Assembly: GCA_023398615.1 (NCBI GenBank)
Contig: JAEWSD010000242.1
Location: forward strand, 1-13,516
Reading direction: 5' to 3'
Length of the DNA: 13,516 nucleotides
From: Bacillota bacterium
GTDB lineage: Bacteria > Bacillota > Clostridia > Lachnospirales > Lachnospiraceae
Part shown: one piece after another, positions 7,296 through 13,516 of the stretch
Position numbering within the stretch: position 1 is the first letter of the stretch
How the letters are laid out: each line of letters opens with the position of its first letter
Made by a program: the position numbers and the translations under genes
The notes under the pieces: generated by a model
Told to the model about the DNA's origin: nothing
Database searches by the model: none
What the model saw: only the letters and a program-made list of their open reading frames with translations

Positions 7296-7354
7296 GACTG
7301 TTGAAAAAACGGCACTGGAAAGATAACAAACCAGTGCCGTTTTTTTCAACAGTC
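7296..7354. terminator. Strong bidirectional Rho-independent terminator
   Basis: A near-perfect 23-bp inverted repeat pairs 7296-7318 with 7331-7354, with a core GGCACTGG / CCAGTGCC and a 12-base loop. T runs follow the core on both strands (7340-7346 on plus, 7304-7309 on minus). It separates the convergent sensory operon and the nuclease gene, ending 8 bases before the nuclease stop codon. Confidence 0.92.
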
Positions 7355-7362
7355 TCCCTGTC

Positions 7363-8244
7363 CTAAGCCGTAGTATACCAACCGCTCTGAAAGTCCTCGA
7401 AAGCCTCCGCAACCTTTACCGAAGAATTTTCTTCGTGGTTATAAAAATAAACCGGAGCATCCACCAGTCTTCTTCCGGCCTCTTCTACGGACAGATAATA
7501 TACGTTGCCAAAGGCATCCTCAGCGAAAGGAATGTTTGACTTTTGACCAAAGTCCAGGCCGCCCGTAAGATTATTCCGTCCGTAACGTTCATAATTTAAA
7601 ATCTCCAGGATACTGCTGCTTCCCTCGATAATTTCTTCAAACCAGCATATATCATAGATATCCTTTCCGTTTCTGTAATGAATTGTTCGATCCGGATAAT
7701 GATTTGTTTTATCCTGAGCACGCAGTGCATACCTGATATAAAAATCGATCAGGCTTAAAGGCAGGCAAAGCTGCAGCTTTTCTTCCAAAACTTGTATCGC
7801 AATCTTTATAATGCTTTTATGATGTGAAACCGCTCTTAAAAATGCCTGCCCCGTTTTTACCTCAATGGTACTCCTATCCTCCGTCCCGCTATAGAATCCC
7901 ATCTCTATTCCCTGCTTGAAGGCTCCTACATGCGGACAGCATTTCCGGTGAAGATCTCTTGGCGCAAGCTGCATAACATAGCCCCTGCTTTGATCCATAC
8001 CGGGATTATAGCAATGATGCCACGTAAAGCCATCCGGCGGACTTCCTCCCAGACTGCTTTGATTATTCCGCTCATTTGCTGCGGCACAATCCTTATAGCG
8101 GCTTCCTGTCAGCTTCAAAGTATACTGTACCGCATTGAGAAAATCCGGTGAATAGCGCCATTGATGCTCCCGCCCGGTATCAACATTTCTGACATCCGGG
8201 TCCTCGTACGGCTCTGCCCATAGTGATTTCATTTGTTCTTCCAT
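7363..8244 (-). CDS. WHH/HNH nuclease toxin domain fused to a SUKH (SMI1/KNR4) immunity-like domain
   Basis: 293 residues; GAGAGG (8253-8258) precedes the ATG. Residues 1-112 carry the HNH/EndoVII 'WHH' signature: GFTWHHCYN (72-80), then MQLAPRDLHRKCCPHVG (91-107), with catalytic candidates H76, H77, H100 and H105. This is normally the C-terminal tip of a large secreted polymorphic toxin; here it has only a short leader, with no signal peptide or delivery domain. Residues about 143-290 look like SMI1/KNR4 (SUKH): LEEKLQLCLPLSLIDFYIRY (153-172), IPFAEDAFGNVYYL (238-251) and APVYFYNHE (263-271) followed by VAEAFEDF. SUKH proteins neutralise such nucleases, so toxin and antidote are in one chain. 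It may be a self-neutralised relic, a broken toxin-immunity pair, or a genuine fused protein. It lies between two hydrogenase operons without functional link. Domain calls are fairly secure; function is not. Confidence 0.75.
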   Translation of the reverse strand: MEEQMKSLWAEPYEDPDVRNVDTGREHQWRYSPDFLNAVQYTLKLTGSRYKDCAAANERNNQSSLGGSPPDGFTWHHCYNPGMDQSRGYVMQLAPRDLHRKCCPHVGAFKQGIEMGFYSGTEDRSTIEVKTGQAFLRAVSHHKSIIKIAIQVLEEKLQLCLPLSLIDFYIRYALRAQDKTNHYPDRTIHYRNGKDIYDICWFEEIIEGSSSILEILNYERYGRNNLTGGLDFGQKSNIPFAEDAFGNVYYLSVEEAGRRLVDAPVYFYNHEENSSVKVAEAFEDFQSGWYTTA

Positions 8245-8281
8245 ATGGTATTCCTCTCGGCCTCGGTTTCATCTATATTAT

Positions 8282-8309
8282 AGTATACTCAGCCTGTAAT
8301 TTATGTCAT
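8282..8309 (-). promoter_or_regulatory. Candidate promoter of the nuclease-SUKH gene
   Basis: On the minus strand ATGACA (8304-8309) and TATACT (8282-8287) are each 5/6 matches to sigma-A boxes with a 16-bp spacer, about 40 bp before the gene start. No terminator is visible between the upstream small ferredoxin-like gene and this site, so read-through from the hyd operon is also possible. Confidence 0.5.
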
Positions 8310-8330
8310 AGAATGCTGCGGTTAAATAAT

Positions 8331-8579
8331 TTACCTCAGCCGCGGCAGAACATTTGCGGTAAAGAATTCCCTTGCGGTTTCCGGTGTGATGATGTAGCTC
8401 CGGCCGTCAAAGCTTACCGAGACACCGTTGTTCCGGCATTGCTTCATGCAGAAAGTCCCCTTAAAATCAACCTTCCCATGCAGCGCATTTTCCTCGATAA
8501 GCTGCTGGAATATCTGGATTACATTATAGGAACCCTTAAGATGGCAGGCACTTCCGATACAGACACTCAATTCCGTCAT
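8331..8579 (-). CDS. Small thioredoxin-fold [2Fe-2S] ferredoxin-like protein (HydABC operon)
   Basis: 82 residues starting MTELSVCIGSACHLKG. The ATG at 8577-8579 is chosen because AAGGAGG (8589-8595) lies 9 bases upstream, inside the end of hydA; longer in-frame starts would run back through the hydA coding region. C7, C12, C44 and C48 form the CX4C...CX3C [2Fe-2S] ligand set of the thioredoxin-like ferredoxin fold. It starts one base after the hydA stop, so the two are surely co-expressed. Bifurcating HydA of Thermotoga carries an extra C-terminal [2Fe-2S] region that this HydA lacks, so this protein may supply that cluster as a separate subunit (inference). It closely resembles the protein at 2553-2792 (CIGSSCHLKGS versus CIGSACHLKGS), which points to paralogy. 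Confidence 0.85.
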   Translation of the reverse strand: MTELSVCIGSACHLKGSYNVIQIFQQLIEENALHGKVDFKGTFCMKQCRNNGVSVSFDGRSYIITPETAREFFTANVLPRLR

Positions 8580-8580
8580 A

Positions 8581-10281
8581 CTATTTCGCCTCCTTACCGG
8601 TTGTATAGTCCACATGAAGGAGCTCATGAACCCTTCCTTTCAGGATACCGTTATAAAGCGACATCATCAGCGGATTTTCCTCCGAACGTTTGATATTGGA
8701 AAGCTTATCCGCCGAATATAAGCCTTTCCCTCTTTTTTCTTTTACGGAAGCTGCCGCAAACGGCTGTCCGGCGCCGCTGACACAGCCTCCCGGGCAGGCC
8801 ATGACCTCAACAAAGTCATAATGCTCCCCATTTTTAATCCTTTCAATCAATCCGCTTGCATTACCAAGGCCGCTGACAACCGCGAGCCTTACTTCCATAT
8901 CGCCTATCTTGACGGTTGCTTCCTTCACTCCCTCCATGCCCCGAACACCCTGGCAGGCAGTCGACATCAGGGCGGTTCTTGATTTGTCGGAAGATATCCG
9001 GCGGAGTACGGCTTCGGTAACGCCTCCGCTGACACCGAAGATCACACCCGCACCGGTCATGGTTCCAAAGGGCATGTCCACTGCTTCCGGTTCCAGTTCC
9101 TCAAAGATAATTCCGGATTCCTTGATCATTTGAATCAGTTCCTGTGTAGTAATGACATAATCCACATCCGGAATACCGTTTTCCTTAAATTCCTCACGCG
9201 CTGCTTCGAACTTTTTCGCCGTACAGGGCATTACGGCTACATGCACAGATTTCCTGGAGGAGGTACTGTTTTGTTCCCTGATAACAGAAGCAAACATCTC
9301 CATAGGAGAACGGCACGTGGAAACATCCGGCAGCAGCTCCGGATAGTTCTTCTCACAGAAGCTTACCCATGCGGGGCAGCAGGAGGTAAACAGCGGCATC
9401 GTCCGGTCACCTTTTGCAAGCCTTTTTAGCAGCTCGTAGGCTTCCTCCAAAACCGTCAGATCGGCACCGGTGGAGGTATCATATATCTCATCAAAGCCCA
9501 TCCTTCGAAGTATTGCCGTTATTCTTCCCATAGCATTCCCTCCGTCGTCAAGGCCGAATTCTTTTCCCATAGCGACCCGGACCGCCGGAGCAATCTGTAC
9601 GGTTACTTTAATCTCCTTATCATCAAGGCATTTCCACACATTTCTGGAATCATTTCTTACCACAATTGCCCCGGTAGGGCATACCGCCGCACACTGACCG
9701 CATCCCACACAGGGAGACTCGGCTATCGGTGCTCCGAAAGCCGTACTGATAACCATTTTTGAACCCCTGTGTGCGAAATCGATTGCTCCCACGTTCTGTA
9801 TTTCATTGCACATCCTCACACAGTCACCGCAAAGAATACATTTATTCGCATCACGGGTGATACACAAAGAAGAATCGTCTGTCTTCGGTTCTCCGGCCGT
9901 ATTGGGAAAACGTACTCCTTCTATATTAAAACGCATTGCCAGATCCTGAAGCTTGCATTTTCCGTTATTACTGCAGGTCGTACAGTCACGGCAATGGTTT
10001 GCAAGCAGAAGCTCCAGTATCATCTTTCGGTATTTCCGGAGCCTTTCCGTATTTGTCCTGATCTGCAACCCTGCTTTCGGCGGAGTAGAACAGGCCGCAT
10101 CCAGGCCGCCCCACTGGTTTTCCACCATACACATCCTGCAGGCACCATAAACCGAGAGCTCGGAATGGTAACAGAACGTCGGCATTTTTATACCGACCTT
10201 CCGGATTAATTCAAGAAGGTTTTTTTCGCCGTTTATTTCAACAGGTATCCCATCAATTACCATATGTTCTTTCTTTTCCAT
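8581..10281 (-). CDS. hydA: Electron-bifurcating [FeFe]-hydrogenase catalytic subunit HydA (group A3-like)
   Basis: 566 residues; GAGGT (10287-10291) precedes the ATG. Domains in order: an N-terminal [2Fe-2S] ferredoxin fold (C37, C48, C51, C64); a His-ligated [4Fe-4S] (H96, C100, C103, C109); two [4Fe-4S] clusters (C148/151/154/158 and C191/194/197/201); then the H-cluster domain with TSCCPAW (299-305, proton-relay C301 and ligand C302), MPCTAKKFE (351-359, C353) and VMACPGGCVSGAGQP (493-507, C496 and C500). Every canonical group A residue is intact, so it should be catalytically active. Together with HydB and HydC it would couple H2 to NAD+ and oxidised ferredoxin, or run in reverse to make H2 from NADH plus reduced ferredoxin in the cytoplasm. 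It is separated from hydB by 118 bp holding a Rex-like operator. Maturases HydE, HydF and HydG are not in the window. Confidence 0.95.
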   Translation of the reverse strand: MEKKEHMVIDGIPVEINGEKNLLELIRKVGIKMPTFCYHSELSVYGACRMCMVENQWGGLDAACSTPPKAGLQIRTNTERLRKYRKMILELLLANHCRDCTTCSNNGKCKLQDLAMRFNIEGVRFPNTAGEPKTDDSSLCITRDANKCILCGDCVRMCNEIQNVGAIDFAHRGSKMVISTAFGAPIAESPCVGCGQCAAVCPTGAIVVRNDSRNVWKCLDDKEIKVTVQIAPAVRVAMGKEFGLDDGGNAMGRITAILRRMGFDEIYDTSTGADLTVLEEAYELLKRLAKGDRTMPLFTSCCPAWVSFCEKNYPELLPDVSTCRSPMEMFASVIREQNSTSSRKSVHVAVMPCTAKKFEAAREEFKENGIPDVDYVITTQELIQMIKESGIIFEELEPEAVDMPFGTMTGAGVIFGVSGGVTEAVLRRISSDKSRTALMSTACQGVRGMEGVKEATVKIGDMEVRLAVVSGLGNASGLIERIKNGEHYDFVEVMACPGGCVSGAGQPFAAASVKEKRGKGLYSADKLSNIKRSEENPLMMSLYNGILKGRVHELLHVDYTTGKEAK

Positions 10282-10305
10282 TTGCTACCTCTTTCCGCCA
10301 ATAAC

Positions 10306-10323
10306 TTGATTTCTGAAAATCAA
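10306..10323. other. Short AT-rich hairpin upstream of hydA
   Basis: TTGATTT and AAATCAA form a perfect 7-bp inverted repeat around a 4-base loop, 15 bp upstream of the hydA ribosome binding site and downstream of the Rex-like operator. It has no adjoining T tract suited to termination. It could stabilise or space the hydA message, or be chance in AT-rich DNA. Confidence 0.4.
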
Positions 10324-10348
10324 TCTGTTTTCTTCTGATTGCCGAATA

Positions 10349-10366
10349 TTGTTAATTTATTGTCAA
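10349..10366 (-). promoter_or_regulatory. Rex-like operator between hydB and hydA
   Basis: Read on the minus strand, TTGACAATAAATTAACAA matches 12 of the 14 fixed bases of TTGTTAANNNNTTAACAA, with one half-site perfect. It contains a TTGACA that could serve as a -35, but the hexamer 17 bp downstream (GGCAAT) is a poor -10. It may be an internal operator, or a roadblock modulating hydA relative to hydCB. Confidence 0.5.
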
Positions 10367-10399
10367 TTAAAAGTCCAAATGCAGATCCATTTATTCTGC

Positions 10400-12274
10400 T
10401 CATCCCTCTTTAACGGCATGGAACGGACAGGTACCGATACAGGCTCCGCATTTGATGCATTTCCCCCCGTCTATATGAAATGGTTCCTTTATTTTTCCTG
10501 AAATCGCATTGACAGGACAGACTCTCTGGCATTTAGAGCAGCCTTTGCATAAAGCGGGATCAATCTGTATCCTCTTTAGTTTCTGACAGCTTCCGGCCGG
10601 ACAGCGTTTCTCATAGATGTGGGCCTCATATTCCTCACGGAAGCTCTTTATTGTACTGACGACCGGAAATGCCGCGGTTTTTCCTAAACCGCACAGCGCC
10701 GTTGCCGATATCGTATCGGCAAGCTCCAATAACAGCTCAATGTCTCCGTCCTCGCCTTTTCCTTCTACAATACGCTCCAGGACGGCAAGCATTCTCTTCG
10801 TTCCTTCGCGGCAGGGTACACATTTTCCGCAGGATTCATTCTGAGTAAAATTCATGAAGAATCTTGCAACCTCAACCATACAGGTATTACTGTCCATTAC
10901 TACCAGCCCTCCGGAACCGATCATGGCTCCCGCCTTTTTCAGGGAATCAAAATCCAGCGGAAGATCAAGATGTTCTTTTGTCAGGCATCCGCCGGAGGGA
11001 CCCCCGATCTGGACAGCCTTGAACTCTGTTCCGTTACGCATACCTCCGCCGATATCAAAGATTACTTCACGCAAGGTCGTCCCCATCGGTACCTCGATAA
11101 GGCCGGTATTCTCAATATTGCCGGTCAGAGCAAAAGCCTTTGTTCCCGGACTGTTCTCAGGCCCGATTCCCTTATACCACTGTGAGCCGTTATTTATTAT
11201 CAGCGTAACATTAGCAAATGTCTCCACATTATTCAGTACGGTCGGCATATCAAATAGTCCGTGTTCCACCGTTCTCGGCGGTTTGACTCTCGGCATGCCG
11301 CGTTTTCCTTCTATTGATGCGGTAAGTGCGCTTCCTTCCCCGCACACGAAAGCACCGGCGCCGCGGCTTATATGGATATGAAAGCTGAAATCCGTCCCAA
11401 GAATGCCGCCGCCCAATAAACCATACTCCTTTGCCTGTGCAATTGCCGTCTTCAGGCGGCTCACCGCCATCGGATATTCCGCACGGACATAAATATAGCC
11501 CTCCGAAGCCCCGCAGGCCAGTCCTGCGATCATCATTCCTTCCAGCATACGGTGCGGATCGCCTTCCATAATGCTTCTGTCCATGAATGCACCCGGATCA
11601 CCTTCATCGCCATTGCATACGATATATTTCTGTTCCGCCTTCTGACGTTTCACCTGTGACCATTTGCGTCCTGCCGGGAATCCGCCGCCGCCTCTTCCGC
11701 GCAGATTTGATTCGGTTATTTCATTAATGATATCATCCGTACTCATGTCAAACAACGCTTTTTCCAATGCGGTATAGCCGCCGATTCCTATGTATTCGTT
11801 AATGGAGGTAGCATCAATATGTCCGCAGTGTTCGAGTACGAGACGTGTCTGTTTTTTATAAAAGGGGATCTGCTCCTGTTTCCGGTATACGGTGCCTTCC
11901 TTCCGATATGCAAGGCGTTCTATGTGCTCCCCGTTAAGGATGGTTTTCTCTATGATATCCTCGCAGTCCGATAACTGTACCTTCGTGTATAAAAAACCCT
12001 GCGGTTCTATCCTCAGCAACGGCCCCATTTCACAGAAACCGTGGCACCCGCTCTTCTTGAGTCCCACGGAAGCTTCATGAGGTTCCGCCTCCAGCTCAAC
12101 CGAACACGGAATGTTATGTTCCCTCATCAGGTCAGAAAGCCGGTCGAAGAGTTCAAGGGAACCGCTTGATATGCAGCCGGTTCCGGCGCATACCAGTATC
12201 CTTTTCTTCTCCGCTTCGATTGATTTTTGGTACACACTGCGAAGCTTCGCCAAATCGTCCCGATTCTTAAGCAT
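10400..12274 (-). CDS. hydB: Bifurcating hydrogenase NADH/FMN subunit HydB (NuoF-like)
   Basis: 624 residues, the usual length of HydB. Domains: thioredoxin-like [2Fe-2S] (C29, C34, C77, C81) at about 25-110; a NuoF-type NADH/FMN core with LRGRGGGGFPAGRKW (191-205), NGDEGDPGAF (221-230) and GAGAFVCGEGSAL (305-317); the SCGKCVPCREGTKRM [4Fe-4S] motif (C482, C485, C488 with C528); and a C-terminal two-[4Fe-4S] ferredoxin domain (C576/579/582/586 and C606/609/612/616). The flavin site is where electrons from NADH and ferredoxin are thought to meet. The ATG overlaps the hydC stop by 8 bases and is preceded by GGGAGG (12284-12289), so translation is coupled. No defects seen. Confidence 0.95.
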   Translation of the reverse strand: MLKNRDDLAKLRSVYQKSIEAEKKRILVCAGTGCISSGSLELFDRLSDLMREHNIPCSVELEAEPHEASVGLKKSGCHGFCEMGPLLRIEPQGFLYTKVQLSDCEDIIEKTILNGEHIERLAYRKEGTVYRKQEQIPFYKKQTRLVLEHCGHIDATSINEYIGIGGYTALEKALFDMSTDDIINEITESNLRGRGGGGFPAGRKWSQVKRQKAEQKYIVCNGDEGDPGAFMDRSIMEGDPHRMLEGMMIAGLACGASEGYIYVRAEYPMAVSRLKTAIAQAKEYGLLGGGILGTDFSFHIHISRGAGAFVCGEGSALTASIEGKRGMPRVKPPRTVEHGLFDMPTVLNNVETFANVTLIINNGSQWYKGIGPENSPGTKAFALTGNIENTGLIEVPMGTTLREVIFDIGGGMRNGTEFKAVQIGGPSGGCLTKEHLDLPLDFDSLKKAGAMIGSGGLVVMDSNTCMVEVARFFMNFTQNESCGKCVPCREGTKRMLAVLERIVEGKGEDGDIELLLELADTISATALCGLGKTAAFPVVSTIKSFREEYEAHIYEKRCPAGSCQKLKRIQIDPALCKGCSKCQRVCPVNAISGKIKEPFHIDGGKCIKCGACIGTCPFHAVKEG

Positions 12275-12752
12275 TTGTTATTTCCTCCCTCAATTGATCT
12301 AAAAGTGCAATTGCCTTATCCGGTGTCATGGCAGGATGTACTTTATCATTTACCGTCAGAACCGGCGCGAGCCCGCATGCCCCAAGGCAGGATACGGTTT
12401 CAACCGTAAACAGCAGATCATCCGTCGTCGCTTTCGACGCGGACAATCCAAGCTCCTTGCGCAATGTATTCAGTATCGGTATGGAATTCCTGACGTGACA
12501 GGCAGTCCCGTCGCATACTTTAATGACATATCTGCCCTTAGGCTCCAATGAGAAATTCTCATAGAAGGTTGCAATACTGTAAATCTTTGCCTGACTGATT
12601 CCCACCTTCTCCGACAGGTAGGGGAATATATCCTTCGGAAGATAGCGGTAATGCTCCTGTATACTTTGCAGCATTGCGATAATTGAACTGGGCCTGCATC
12701 CCAGGTCATCGATTATGCCGTCGACTATTTCAAAATCAAACCTTTCATTCAT
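12267..12752 (-). CDS. hydC: Bifurcating hydrogenase subunit HydC (NuoE-like [2Fe-2S] protein)
   Basis: 161 residues from the ATG at 12750-12752, which has GGAGGT (12759-12764) 6 bases upstream. An in-frame ATG at 12783-12785 would add 11 residues and overlap the rex stop, but it lacks such a site. An N-terminal helical bundle (QSIQEHYRYLPKDIFPYLSE, then GISQAKIYSIATFYENF) leads to a thioredoxin-fold [2Fe-2S] domain with VCDGTACHV (C80, C85) and VSCLGACGLAP (C122, C126). The protein belongs to the NuoE/HydC family and passes electrons within the HydABC complex. It lies between rex (32-bp gap) and hydB (8-bp overlap), giving the order rex-hydC-hydB-hydA. Confidence 0.94.
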   Translation of the reverse strand: MNERFDFEIVDGIIDDLGCRPSSIIAMLQSIQEHYRYLPKDIFPYLSEKVGISQAKIYSIATFYENFSLEPKGRYVIKVCDGTACHVRNSIPILNTLRKELGLSASKATTDDLLFTVETVSCLGACGLAPVLTVNDKVHPAMTPDKAIALLDQLREEITNA

Positions 12753-12784
12753 TAGATTACCTCCATTCATTGATGCAATATCCA

Positions 12785-13417
12785 TTACATAAGCTTTTCC
12801 GCAAGGCGCTTGGAGAGTACTGCCAGAGGAGATGCCATATTTTCATTCTTCACCAGTACATGTCCGGGGACCTGCAAATGTACATGTGCGTAGTTAAGAA
12901 TGGCAAGGACACCGCATTCCACCAGTGCATCACATACCCCTTGCGCCTCCTGCTCAGGCACGGCAATAATCCCCAGCCTGATCCTCATTCTCCTGCATAA
13001 ATCTTTCATCTTATCCACGGATAGTATTTGCTTGCCGTTCACACTTGTCCCGATCAGGGATTCGTCGGAATCAAAGGCAACAACGATATCCAGGCCGTAA
13101 TCTGCAAAGCCCCTGAAGGACAGCAAAGCCCGTCCCAGGTTGCCGGCCCCCACGATAACCGCACTTTCCGTGTTGTCATACCCCAGGAAATGCTCCAGGT
13201 CGCTTCTTAACTCCTGCGTGTTATAACCGACCTTCGGCCTTCCCCCGTTACTGACCGATGCTAAATCTTTCCTTACCTGCACGTCGTTAAGATTTAACGC
13301 ACCGGCTATAACGGTAGCCGAAATGTTTGGAGTGCTGTCACCAGACAGCGATTTCAGATAATTCAGGTATAACGGCAGACGCTGCAGAGTCTGCGTCGAT
13401 ATGGGTTTCTTCTCCAT
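12785..13417 (-). CDS. rex: Redox-sensing transcriptional repressor Rex
   Basis: 210 residues from the ATG at 13415-13417, preceded by AAGGAG (13424-13429) with a 6-base spacer. An ATG five codons earlier overlaps that ribosome binding site and is less likely. Residues 1-75 form the winged-helix DNA-binding domain (PISTQTLQRLPLYLNYL at 5-21, VQVRKDLASVSNGGRPKVGY at 46-65). Residues 80-210 are the Rossmann NAD(H) domain with VIVGAGNLGRALL (87-99), then VAFDSDESLIG, GIIAVPEQEAQ and LNYAHVHLQVP. Rex homodimers bind DNA when NAD+ is high and release it when NADH rises. As first gene of the hydrogenase operon, with a Rex operator in its own promoter, it should be autoregulated and should control hydrogenase synthesis. 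Length and motifs are standard. Confidence 0.96.
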   Translation of the reverse strand: MEKKPISTQTLQRLPLYLNYLKSLSGDSTPNISATVIAGALNLNDVQVRKDLASVSNGGRPKVGYNTQELRSDLEHFLGYDNTESAVIVGAGNLGRALLSFRGFADYGLDIVVAFDSDESLIGTSVNGKQILSVDKMKDLCRRMRIRLGIIAVPEQEAQGVCDALVECGVLAILNYAHVHLQVPGHVLVKNENMASPLAVLSKRLAEKLM

Positions 13418-13470
13418 AAAGAACTCCTTCATAATAATACATTTATATCTGTGCTATTCAATATTGGTTT

Positions 13471-13490
13471 ATCGATATTATAATATCGAT
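13471..13490. repeat. Perfect 20-bp palindrome covering the rex -10 box
   Basis: ATCGATATTATAATATCGAT is identical to its reverse complement. It contains the -10 hexamer of the rex promoter and lies 8 bp from the Rex-like operator. It is not a Rex consensus word. Its position suggests a second operator, although the AT-rich centre is partly imposed by the -10 sequence. Confidence 0.85.
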
Positions 13491-13505
13491 TGAACTCTTT
13501 GTCAA
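13477..13505 (-). promoter_or_regulatory. Consensus sigma-A promoter of the rex-hyd operon
   Basis: On the minus strand TTGACA (13500-13505) and TATAAT (13477-13482) are both perfect and exactly 17 bp apart. The untranslated leader to the rex start is about 50 bases. Such a strong promoter is consistent with a gene set held down by a repressor. Confidence 0.9.
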
Positions 13506-13516
13506 GACTTTAACAA
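13499..13516 (-). promoter_or_regulatory. Rex-like operator overlapping the rex -35 box
   Basis: TTGTTAAAGTCTTGACAA matches 13 of the 14 fixed bases of the Rex consensus TTGTTAANNNNTTAACAA, and its second half contains the -35 TTGACA. Bound Rex would occlude RNA polymerase. The site ends at the last base of the window. Confidence 0.78.

Noticed and set aside
10854..11381. 175-codon plus-strand reading frame inside hydB
   Set aside because: Shadow of hydB coding DNA, with composition that mirrors the opposite strand and no ribosome binding site.
12753..12785. Upstream in-frame ATG of hydC
   Set aside because: The GGAGGT site lies inside the proposed 11-residue extension, so translation should start at 12752.
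13418..13432. Upstream in-frame ATG of rex
   Set aside because: This ATG abuts the AAGGAG that serves the ATG at 13417, and the resulting 210-residue protein has the usual Rex length.
1..13516. CRISPR array, tRNA, rRNA or insertion sequence
   Set aside because: I saw no regularly spaced direct repeats, no cloverleaf or rRNA sequence, and no transposase or integrase gene in the window.

Overview
The window looks like a chromosomal segment of a strictly anaerobic, fermentative member of the Clostridia, most likely Lachnospiraceae or a close relative. The reasons are a Rex redox repressor beside a clostridial-type NADH/ferredoxin electron-bifurcating [FeFe]-hydrogenase, a PAS-type sensory hydrogenase, strong AGGAGG ribosome binding sites, sigma-A promoters and moderate GC. 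The species cannot be fixed from the sequence alone.

Layout. (1) 1-170, minus: the first 56 codons of asnS (asparaginyl-tRNA synthetase), running off the left edge, with its promoter. (2) 345-748, minus: a decayed membrane-protein gene with several frameshifts and its own ribosome binding site. (3) 1087-1998, plus: a DUF2268-type putative zinc protease behind a promoter with an unusual 19-bp spacer. (4) 2200-2421: a 222-bp imperfect palindrome. (5) 2475-7289, plus: a Rex-type promoter and a four-gene operon made of a small thioredoxin-fold [2Fe-2S] protein, a PAS-containing sensory [FeFe]-hydrogenase (HydS type), a SpoIIE-like PP2C phosphatase and a second, group-B-like [FeFe]-hydrogenase. 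It ends in a strong bidirectional terminator. (6) 7363-8244, minus: a WHH/HNH nuclease toxin domain fused to a SUKH (SMI1/KNR4) immunity-like domain. (7) 8331-13516, minus: rex, hydC, hydB, hydA and a second small thioredoxin-fold [2Fe-2S] protein, driven by a promoter at the right edge.

How the genes may work together. HydABC is the NADH- and ferredoxin-linked bifurcating hydrogenase. Rex senses NADH/NAD+. Rex-like operators matching TTGTTAANNNNTTAACAA are visible in front of rex (13/14), in front of the sensory operon (12/14) and between hydB and hydA (12/14). By inference, high NADH releases Rex from all three sites, and HydS then reads H2 or redox state through its H-cluster and PAS domain and passes it to the co-translated phosphatase. 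The phosphatase target is not encoded here. Three distinct H-cluster proteins lie within 7.5 kb.

The most unusual items are the nuclease-immunity fusion wedged between the two hydrogenase operons, the long palindrome upstream of the sensory operon, the perfect 20-bp palindrome covering the rex -10 box, and the uncharacterised C-terminal domain of the phosphatase.
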